In this document: piece by piece, positions 56,479 through 64,000 of the stretch
Numbering within the stretch: the stretch's first letter is position 1
Layout: each line of letters begins with the position of its first letter
NCBI RefSeq assembly: GCF_963678975.1
Contig: NC_089274.1
Coordinates: forward strand, 23,583,133-23,647,132
DNA length: 64,000 nucleotides
Source of the DNA: Dysidea avara
Lineage: Eukaryota; Porifera; Demospongiae; Dictyoceratida; Dysideidae
Reading direction: 5' to 3'
Program-made: the position numbers and the translations under genes
Notes under the pieces: model-generated
The model's database searches: none
The model's input: the letters and a program-made list of their open reading frames with translations, nothing else
What the model was told of the DNA's origin: nothing

Positions 56479-57469
56479 TAGACGACACTATAATCAAAAC
56501 TAGTAGTACTCACCGTGACCTCGGTGTCATTTTATCAACTGATTTATCTTGGAAAAATCATTATAACCATATATCAGCTAAAGCCTTGGACTACTGAGAC
56601 GTACCTTCAGCCACTCAGTTGACATTCCAACCAAGAAAACTTTGTATCTAGCATTAGTTCGATCACAATTACTTTACTGTTCTCCTTTATGGCACCCTTA
56701 CCTTATTTGCGACATCTCTACTTTAGAAAGAATCCAACGCTGGGCAACCAAATTTATTCTAAATGACTATGTAACCGATTACAAAACACATCTTATCAAA
56801 CTTAACATACTACCACTGATGTACACCTATGATCTTTATGACATACTCTTCTTCGTAAAATCAATCCAGCATCCATCTAATCATTTCAATATCAGTAACT
56901 ATGTCAACTTTTGCCGCAATCCTACCAGATCCTCCACCAGTAACAAGCTTCAACACAATTTTACATCATCCAACAAACAAAGTAACTTCTACTTTAACAG
57001 ATTACCAAGAACCTACAACAGTCTACCAGTACTTGACTTAAATCAATCTTTTTCCACCATTAAACCACAGTTACTCAAGATCTTCTGGCAGCATTTTACA
57101 AACAATTTTGACTCTGACAATCCTCACAGTCTGCACTTTGTTTGCCCTTGTAGTACCTGCTCCAAGTCTCCTCGCCCACCAAACTTCAGCAGTAATTAAT
57201 TTTTTTCTTGCTCTCTCTTAAAATAAGTACTTATTTATTATTAAATACACATGTAAGTTTTAAAATTATAGGATAGTTCAACTATATATCAAATGTAAAT
57301 GTACGTAAGAACTTTATCCAGCTAACTTAATTTGATTGTAATTTTATACATTCAACTGTAAATGTAAGTTGTATGTATACTTTTACTGGCTGTGGGCACC
57401 AGTTGCCCACAGACCTTTAATGCAGGCAAGGCCTGCATTAAAAAACAGTTAAAATAATAAAATAAAAAA
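56479..57469 (+). mobile_element. 5'-truncated CR1-like LINE with 11-bp TSD
   Basis: It is flanked by taaatatttca on both sides (56468-56478 and 57470-57480). The coding end lies at 56642-57199: LVRSQLLYCSPLWHPYL, LERIQRWATKFILND, FYFNRLPRTYNSLPVLDL, WQHFTNNFD, CPCSTC. These are hallmarks of the C-terminus of CR1/L2-like LINE reverse transcriptases. An upstream frame (LGVILSTDLSWKNHYNHIS) ends at a stop near 56596. The 3' tail is A-rich (aaaataataaaataaaaaa). The insertion split a copy of the 39772-39961 repeat family. Confidence 0.85.
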
Positions 57470-57544
57470 TAAATATTTCAATAAACTTTTTGCTGATAAC
57501 TACCCCCATGCAAAACTGCAAAAACTACTGATTTTCCCTCAAAG

Positions 57545-58080
57545 TATTTAGTACATACGGTACAATACCTAACACATGCATCATATGCAACTATCCAAAA
57601 TCATCAATGTTTATTAACAGATCATGTTATAAATGGTACATAACACACATGGAAAAATCATTAAAGTAATATACACAGCGTCCTGGTTACAACTGGTGTA
57701 CTGACAGTCAACAAGCATTCATGTCCCAAGCATAGTCATCATCAGCTAAAATGGTATTGAACTCTTCCTCAAACTCAAGATAGCTGAGATCGAGGCTGAG
57801 ATAGGTGAAAGCAGCTCCAATTCACACCCACGTGTATGAGCAGTAGGTTGTCGGGTGAATCCTGATAAGCTGTTAAAGCTAACAGAAAAAAATATTATTC
57901 TATGTACAGAAAATAATATTCTAACAGCCAAGGATTGTCATGATAATAGTTGTGGCATATTGTATACTATTCCATGATACAGTTGAACCTCTCTAATCTG
58001 ACACCTGTGTAATACAGGATCCTTTCTAATCTAACCAAGCTGTCATTTACCAACACTTTTGTATAGAAAACAACCTCTGT
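57545..58080. other. Element interior, possible exon
   Basis: On the minus strand a 57722-57805 stretch could be an acidic terminal exon (SYLEFEEEFNTILADDD, then stop) after a pyrimidine-rich ctcag acceptor. No homology was recognised. Otherwise nothing is seen. Confidence 0.25.
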
Positions 58081-58085
58081 AATCT

Positions 58086-58911
58086 CAGGGGCGGATGATT
58101 TATAAAAGGGGGGGCTAACTCAAGGTACTAATCTCTTGGGTAGAGGTGTGCAAAGCATGCTGGAACTAGGGGGTCTGGGGGCATGTTCCCCCAGGAAATT
58201 TTTGAAAAATATATGCTAAAATACTGCAATTTGGAGACATTTCCACATAACATTCATAATATTTTCTGCCTGTAGATATTTTATATACTGCCTTTAGATT
58301 ATAGGTATGGCTCTCTGAAGCATTTTGTTAATGGAAAAGTTTGGGTAGGTACAGACAACCAAGTACATGATGCACCCTCTCACAATTGCACAACACTGAA
58401 TAGGTGCATGTTAGAATAATAATGCTGAAAGTGGAAAATTTTGAAATTTGAACAATACAAGATTGAATCTGAGAGCCTTTTCGATGGAAATTGTGTACCT
58501 GAATTAAGTATTGCCATACATATTAACTACACAAGTAGATTTTAAACAGACCAATGTACTTCAGTGTATGTATAAGTGCAGGCAGATTTGGAAAAATTCC
58601 ATAACAGAACTAACTATATGCTTCCAGTGAATGTTCTATTAGAGTAGTTAGCTGACTGCTCTATTAGAGTATCTCGATCGTGTACACCTCCAATGCTGAT
58701 CCGGGTCCTTGTTGCATAAACTTTAGCATAAATCCACTGATAATACCTTGGAAAGATGTTTATAAGGTGTTTTTGTGAGTATTTGTATTATTAGTGATCA
58801 TATAATTATGCTAAGACAAAATTTCATTATAATACTCAGTATATTGATCAAGTAAAGCCTAAAAGTGAAGGGGGGACTTCAGCCCCCAAAGCCCCCCCGG
58901 ATCCGCCCCTG
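58086..58911. mobile_element. hAT-like MITE with CAGGGGCGGAT ends
   Basis: The ends caggggcggat and atccgcccctg are perfect inverted repeats. They are flanked by aatct on both sides (58081-58085 and 58912-58916), a shorter duplication than the usual 8 bp. The interior has a gggggcatgttcccccagga block like that in 17383-18478 and two ctctattagag/tctattagag motifs at 58628-58672. Confidence 0.75.
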
Positions 58912-59410
58912 AATCTGACACATTTGTACTCTGTAATCTGACAAAAATTGGATTCCCTAGACTGGGAAATACATTGTTTTCAACCTTTGTAATATGGCAA
59001 AGATTAATAGCTACATTAACAACTATCACACAGTATAAGTATTGAGCATCCAAGCATTTTGTCGTAAAAGAAAAAGCTGTAATAGTTGCAAATACAAAAA
59101 AAACACTGTTCCTAATTTACTGCATAATCAAAAGATATTGTACAATGTCAGATTACACAGGTGACTTGACAGAATTGATGTCTCTGTGCATGAGATTGGA
59201 GAGGTTTGACTGCACAACATAGTGTCATGCAGATTCAAAACACAGTCATGCAAATCAAACTGATACCCTCTGTATATGGTGCAAAGAAAAACTTTGATAG
59301 TTTTTATATGCATTATAGCTATACTCTCTTATATCTGTCAAAAACTTTGTCAAATCAGTATAGAGATTCTGCATCCTTCAAAATTTTGTGCTGTACAGTT
59401 AATATAACAA

Positions 59411-59435
59411 TATATATATATATATATATATATGT
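59411..59435. repeat. (TA)n microsatellite
   Basis: Twelve and a half uninterrupted TA steps. Confidence 0.95.
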
Positions 59436-59479
59436 TGCAACATACATAGACAACTATAAGTGCATACCTATATGCCACA

Positions 59480-60199
59480 GGGAATTAGGTCCAGGAACTG
59501 AGTAAGGTCTTCGTCCCCCCTGCCACCTAAGAGCAGTGTTGATGGGGTCTACAGACCTCAGTGCATCTCGAACACGAGCTCTAGTCAGTAGTCACCCTAT
59601 ACCCCGTCGGCCTAGAATCAACTTTTCTCCTACACCAGGAAGTGATTCTTAATTTCTGACACTCTAGTTCTAAGTTCTGTATCAGTCAGTTCCCTGCCTG
59701 GTTCATTCAGCATTCCAAATTCTTAACGTCTCCTATACAATGTCATCCTGGAAACACTCAACAACAATGCTATGTCGGTCCATGAAAATGATAATGAACA
59801 CAAATATTCAAGTTGTTCCTCTGCTACAATAAATGGAGGTTTTCCTCTACCTACACTTTCCCTTGTTGCAACTCTGTATCGCAGATTCTGATACACGTTC
59901 CATTGAGGCTATGTATCTCTCCCATTCTCCAGACAACGATCTCAAATATGTTACCAAGCTCTCTATATTGTCACAACTTCATGGTACTTGGGCTGGACAA
60001 CTACTGCACCATTTTCCAAATGTGCTTTAAGGCAAGAGACAGTAATAATGCAGATTTCCAACCTTTCTATGGCATAATTAGCATAATTTTCCGAACAGTT
60101 TCCAAATTGGCGACCACTTTCGCGAAGAAAAACTGCAATTTCGTCAAAAAATACTTCCCATCCCCATTCATGCGAAGTAGCTGCAGCCATGTAAGCCAT
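59480..60199 (-). pseudogene. Integrase-core transposase N-terminal remnant
   Basis: An opening frame of 78 codons runs from MAYMAAATSHEWGWEVFFDE (60199). Further down, KPPFIVAEEQLEYLCSLSF then WTDIALLLSVSRMTLYRR resembles the helix-turn-helix block of eukaryotic rve-type integrase proteins. Then comes VRDALRSVDPINTALRW and RRPYSVPGPNSLWH, the signature leading into the DDE core in that family. A stop follows the YRRR block (near 59723), and other frame changes occur. The catalytic core beyond SLWH is not found. Introns cannot be excluded between the pieces. It reads in the same direction as the element and is probably its dead transposase. Confidence 0.6.
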
Positions 60200-60312
60200 C
60201 TGTGACTAACTTTTAGTGTGATATAAGTAGAGTTTTAAAGCGCTAAAATATACGCACCCGAAAACATAATTTAAGCGCTGTCTTAATTATTTCCTAGGAA
60301 AATAAGCACCGC

Positions 60313-60446
60313 CTTATTATCAGCAATAATAAGCTGGAGTCTTATCATCGGCGATAATAAGCTATAGTCTTATCATCGGCGATAATAAAGTGAGGTCTTA
60401 TTATCAGCGATAATAAGGATGATGTTTTATTATCAGCGATAATAAG
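60313..60446. repeat. Five palindromic iterons in the right terminal repeat
   Basis: Units of ~21 bp, each close to cttattatcRgcgataataag, start at 60313, 60341, 60369, 60397 and 60426, so the spacing is 28-29 bp. Each unit is itself nearly palindromic. Three to four similar units occur in the left block (55429-55575). They are candidate transposase-binding sites. Confidence 0.8.
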
Positions 60447-60632
60447 GTAGCTGGAGTCAGGTATATATTTGTTACAAACGGCGTTCCATACCGCCGAAAA
60501 GAAACCACCTCAGAGCAAAGTTCACATGTGCAGAAGTTTACTACAGACTTCATTTCACTTTTACTTCTTACGTAAAAGCTGCTTTTACCATTATTAAACA
60601 ATTTTGCTCACGTGGGTGCGTACGGACAAACA

Positions 60633-60662
60633 TAGATAGATAGATATGTAGATAGGTAGATA
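60633..60662. repeat. Short GATA-type microsatellite
   Basis: Imperfect tagatagatag/tagataggtag run of about 30 bp. Confidence 0.7.
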
Positions 60663-60861
60663 TGTACACACACATGCACACACTTTTACGAAAACAATTT
60701 CAGTAAACCTGGTTAAAAAAACAAAACCAGACCCTACACTGAGGTACTAGTTGTTAGCCACATGCATTAAAACTGTTCAAAGCTCCAGATATAACTATTG
60801 GCACCATTAAAAAGTTGTGATTACTGAAGTGATGACCTATCGTTTTTACAAAGCAGTTAAG

Positions 60862-60910
60862 TAGTCTGGCGCGGCCGCCCCTTTGATTAGAGATTAAGGG
60901 TGCCAGACTA
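60862..60910. mobile_element. 49-bp insertion with 9-bp TIR and 9-bp direct repeats
   Basis: It starts tagtctggc and ends gccagacta (perfect inverse) with gcggccgcccc inside. It is flanked by gcagttaag on both sides (60853-60861 and 60911-60919). It is too small to encode anything. Confidence 0.8.
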
Positions 60911-60919
60911 GCAGTTAAG

Positions 60920-61498
60920 CTCCATACGTGAAATCCACAAGATGCATAAATAATATTTAGCCATTTTTATATGGATCATAGTATATTCTCTGTAACTGTA
61001 CCATTGCCTTGAATAATGGCTATAGTCCCATATAAATGCCTGGTCTCATTTAGTTGTTGGTGGTATAGGGCTTTCAACAGAAATAAATGTCAGGTTTCAA
61101 ATGAATGCCTATAGTGTGGACAGTGCCACAAGTGACAGGATTAGCAATGAAGTGAACAACATTTATTGGCTTTCCTTTGAAATTTGAATCTGTTATGGAA
61201 CACATCAAAGAGAGTATACAGTTTGGAAATATAAAGGTCCAATGCATGCATGATTGCTGGACTTCGTGTGTATATGCAAATACTGGTCTTGTATAATCGC
61301 TAGTCTTGCTTGGTGGCTAGGGTGAAAAGTTGTTCGAAGAAATAAATACTCAGACCATGAAATAAATACCAGGACCATAAAAAACAACAAGGTCTACTTA
61401 CATGGCTTCCCGACTTATGAATACTAGAATTAATAGATCATAATTTAACTTGTGTATTCCTGTCACTCATATCATTTCTCAATATAGTTCTTATCACT
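60920..61498 (+). other. Upstream region of intact FReD copy 7
   Basis: No gene is seen. Only the last ~20 bp (atagttcttatcac before the ATG) resemble the upstream DNA of copies 3 and 6, so copy 7 has a different promoter region from copy 6. Confidence 0.4.
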
Positions 61499-62305
61499 AT
61501 GACAACACTTCACATCATCCTCATCTCACTATTCACTACTGGGATAACTGCTACTCCATATTGTGATCAACAACTCAAGCAACTACAAGTAGCAGCTAAT
61601 AATCTCAAACAAAAATGCACCATAAACAATACTACCATATCAACTTGCTGTGACCTTAATGCTTTCTATTTCTTTACTAAACCTTCTGGTGTTTACCAAA
61701 TGGACTGTTGGTGTGGAGGAAAATGGAATATTGCTAATGTCTACTGTGACACTACAACAGCAAATGGAGGATGGACAGTGATACAAAGGAGAAAAGATGG
61801 ATCTGAGAATTTCAACCGATCATGGGTTGACTATGAGAAAGGATTTGGAGACCTTGACGGAGAATTCTGGTATGGTCTCAAGGCCATGAACTGCCTTACT
61901 GAAACTGGCCAATGGGAGCTCAGAGTTGATTTTGAATTTCCCAACAAGACCAGATCCTACCTTCACTACAATCTGTTTAGAGTAGGAAGTGCTAGTGAAG
62001 AATACCCACTGACAATTGGTGGATTTACCAGCATCACTCTTACTGATCCATTCTCTACTATGGTACATAATGGCCAAAGGTTCACCACATATGATAATGA
62101 CAATGATAAAATTCGTGGTAACTGTGCAGTACAGCGTGACAATGCCAAAGACAATGGAGGATGGTGGTACACTAACTGCTGGAACATCAATCTCAACCTT
62201 CAATACAATCCTGGTGAATATGGATCCCTATACCTTAATCATAAATGGCACAACCCCAGGTGGATAGAAATGAAAATACGTCCTCTCAACTGTATACCTC
62301 AGTGA
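61499..62305 (+). CDS. FReD copy 7 (A type), secreted fibrinogen-domain protein, intact
   Basis: The 268-aa uninterrupted ORF has signal peptide [18 protein letters not shown], then a Cys-rich segment very close to that of copy 6 (Cys 22, 40, 50 and 51, NTTIS sequon). The fibrinogen C-terminal domain spans about 62-263: [62 protein letters not shown], the calcium-site DNDND, GNCAVQ, GGWWYTNCW and WIEMKIRPLNC. Both cysteines of the conserved NCA/WWYxxC disulfide are kept, so it is the best candidate for a folded, working lectin-like protein in the window. It differs from copy 6 mainly between the LTI and GGWWY blocks, a stretch near the ligand/calcium region. A role in glycan recognition or adhesion is inferred from the family. 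Confidence 0.92.
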   Translation: MTTLHIILISLFTTGITATPYCDQQLKQLQVAANNLKQKCTINNTTISTCCDLNAFYFFTKPSGVYQMDCWCGGKWNIANVYCDTTTANGGWTVIQRRKDGSENFNRSWVDYEKGFGDLDGEFWYGLKAMNCLTETGQWELRVDFEFPNKTRSYLHYNLFRVGSASEEYPLTIGGFTSITLTDPFSTMVHNGQRFTTYDNDNDKIRGNCAVQRDNAKDNGGWWYTNCWNINLNLQYNPGEYGSLYLNHKWHNPRWIEMKIRPLNCIPQ

Positions 62306-62980
62306 TACTTTACTAACTTGTTGTCCACTGATCACCTCACTATATAGTAGCTTTAGTGTGTCTCTGGACAATGTAGGACTTTAGTAGCTTATTGTGTGTT
62401 AGTATTAGATATTTTGTACTTTATGCATTAATTGGTGTGGACAAGAATATATCGCTGCTAAGAACTCAACCATGTAATCATAAGGGATGGACCAAAATAT
62501 TGCTCTATAATGTTACTGTAACACACAAACTTGCAAGATAATCTCCAGATTTTGTACAATGCGGACACATCCGTGTATGTATATTAATCAGAATGTGCAA
62601 TTGAACTATCTGATGAATAATAATTTAAACTACTTAGATGTATATGCACATTGTTGTTGGGTTATCGTAATATAAGTGAGATATTTACAGCTTCATATAC
62701 ACAGGAGATCAGTAATCACATTGGTGACATTTCAAGACAAACGCTCTTCACTACCGACATCATTAACAATTACAAAGTTGAGTTATCCAGTGTATTTTTC
62801 ACTTTCTCCTACCCTTCATCTCTACCATTTCTCTTATTAAAATTTATATGCAACTCAGTTATCTGTTTTAGCATTCCCTTTTGGAGTCTGATATGTACTG
62901 ATATAAGGGACTGCAAGCTCAGAAAATCAGACAAACACCCAGTAAAAATAATTCAGAATCAAATTCATTCACCATACAGA
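62306..62980. other. A-type FReD 3' flank and spacer
   Basis: The first ~150 bp match other A-type flanks (ctaacttgttgtccac, ttatgcattaattggtgtgg). A 146-codon frame at 62651-63091 runs into the dispersed repeat that follows and has no recognised domain. Confidence 0.45.
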
Positions 62981-63260
62981 AGTGTTATATCCCTACTGTG
63001 CATTTCCATTGTGGTAGATAACACTTCTTCTGTGATTAATATTGTGCTTGTTTCAGTACTTTTTATTGATGTGCTATGGTCCCTACTCTAGTTGAAAATT
63101 CCAATTTTTTTGTGTACTTGTTTGTTAACTTTTTTGTAAAATAAAGTTATAATGACTGGTGAACCCACGCATACCGCATCAAGAGAAAAAATGGCACCTC
63201 GTGCCACAGCTGTCAATTATCATCTGGAAAGTGAAGTATCCATTACACTTCATCAGCTAT
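62981..63260. repeat. Partial, inverted copy of the 23640-23880 repeat
   Basis: Strings such as tatggtccctactctagttg, acttgtttgttaactttttt and ggtgaacccacgcatac are the reverse complement of sequence at 23660-23800. Only about half of the 23731-24026 palindrome is present. Confidence 0.7.
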
Positions 63261-63359
63261 GTGACCTGTAACCTTTACATATTCTTGATTGCAAAAGCCA
63301 CACTGCAGGAATATGCTTATTACACAAGCAGCTAGTTGCAAGCTACACAACACTGTAGT

Positions 63360-63450
63360 ATAGGGGGGATACCTTATAATGAATCTGGGGCATGCCCCTA
63401 GGAAATTAGACTATTAGAGATTGGATCTGAGAGTGCATGGTTTCAGGCAG
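63360..63450. repeat. Dispersed ggcatgcccc(c)aggaaa block
   Basis: ggggcatgcccctaggaaat followed by ttagactat resembles blocks inside the 17383-18478 element (several copies) and at 58165-58210. Confidence 0.5.
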
Positions 63451-63708
63451 CAGGCTAAATGTGATTAGTTTATTAGAAATGAGGAAGGAATGCAGACAGA
63501 CAGACAGCTAGCTATATTTAGACAGTTGCTAAGAGTATCTATAAGGTGTAATTCTATAACCAGAGACCAATTGTTATCAATGATTGTACAGTGAGATCAA
63601 GATACCATAACATGCTAGCCACCCTACAACATGACAGTGTCATGATATTCTGATAGAATAGTCACTGCTTACAAGTATACCCATAACACAACAAGTTAAA
63701 TGATACTA

Positions 63709-63920
63709 GGGTCGATCATGTGTCATAACCCTATGATGTGCAATTATGTTACCAAGCATTGTGTCAGGTGTAAAGGGTTGTTTAACAGTCAGGCAAGCAA
63801 CATGTTGCACTGAACCTGTTGTGAAGCACTAAATTAGGAGGTGTCGATGTTGAACTAGTTCAACCTTTCTTTGAGACCACATGATGAGAGTGACGATACG
63901 TGACCAACCTCTTCTGAATA
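63709..63920. mobile_element. Diverged copy of the 24393-24610 MITE
   Basis: Its interior (cataaccctatgatgt...caagcattgt, gttgtttaacagt) and right end (cgtgaccaacctcttctga) parallel 24410-24610. It is flanked by atactag on both sides (about 63702-63708 and 63922-63928). Confidence 0.6.
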
Positions 63921-64000
63921 CTAGTTATTATATACATGTTGAACATATAATAATAAAATAGTTCATGCACTAATCCATGTCATCATCATTATCATCTTGA

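Larger units (their letters stand above)
55340..60540 (-). mobile_element. Integrase-type DNA transposon with iteron-bearing terminal repeats
   Basis: The left block 55380-55580 plus 56174-56245 and the right block 60228-60497 are inverted copies: cgccgtatggaacgccgttt, atatacctgactccagctac, then cttattatcgccgataat-type palindromic units, then taattaagacagcgcttaaa. The left block is split by a 593-bp palindrome. The interior carries a minus-strand integrase-core remnant, a CR1-like LINE and a hAT-like MITE. Exact ends and target duplication were not determined. IS3EU-like elements are the closest class I can name, on integrase type alone. Confidence 0.6.

Overview
The window looks like AT-rich genomic DNA from an early-branching metazoan, most plausibly a sponge; that is inference. 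What the sequence shows is secreted fibrinogen-domain genes that appear intronless, Ty3/Gypsy and BEL/Pao LTR elements, RLE-type and CR1-like non-LTR elements, and many non-autonomous DNA transposons. Nothing looks bacterial. No rRNA gene, no convincing tRNA gene and no CRISPR array was seen.

The backbone is a tandem array of fibrinogen-related (FReD) genes, all on the + strand. There are seven copies: C-terminal fragments at 1511-1763 and 3726-3882; a copy with two frameshifts at 5724-6511; a heavily damaged copy at 15446-16208; a copy with one premature stop at 20249-21040; and two intact ORFs at 40572-41375 (267 aa) and 61499-62305 (268 aa). Each encodes, or once encoded, a signal peptide, a short Cys-rich N-terminal segment and one fibrinogen C-terminal domain. 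There are two subtypes, A (5.7, 40.6 and 61.5 kb) and B (1.5, 3.7 and 20.2 kb). The 15.4 kb copy is a B/A mosaic. The flanks are duplicated with the genes, so the repeating unit is gene plus roughly 2 kb of spacer.

The spacers have been inflated by nested insertions. Between the 20.2 and 40.6 kb copies lie a foldback element carrying several MITEs (24068-26608), a hAT-like element whose empty site survives in a paralogous spacer (26913-27808), a complete but dead Ty3/Gypsy element with 110-bp LTRs (28235-32816), and a dead BEL/Pao element (33246-39686) whose integrase is split by a 5'-truncated LINE (34441-35632). Between the 6.5 and 15.4 kb copies lies a 5-kb element with 70-bp inverted ends (10193-15183). 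It holds two long palindromes, a 2.3-kb satellite and a hAT MITE inside the satellite. Between 41.4 and 61.5 kb lie an inverted-arm structure (44089-52833) with an RLE-type LINE fragment and 21-bp minisatellites, and an integrase-like DNA transposon (about 55340-60540) with palindromic iterons in its terminal repeats and further insertions.

Only the two intact FReD ORFs are credible functional protein genes. Almost everything else is mobile DNA or its debris. The most unusual points are the FReD subtype mosaicism and a lost domain cysteine, a Tudor-like segment embedded in an RLE-LINE reverse transcriptase, palindromic iterons in the integrase-type transposon, and two hairpin insertions of only 43 and 49 bp flanked by clean direct repeats.
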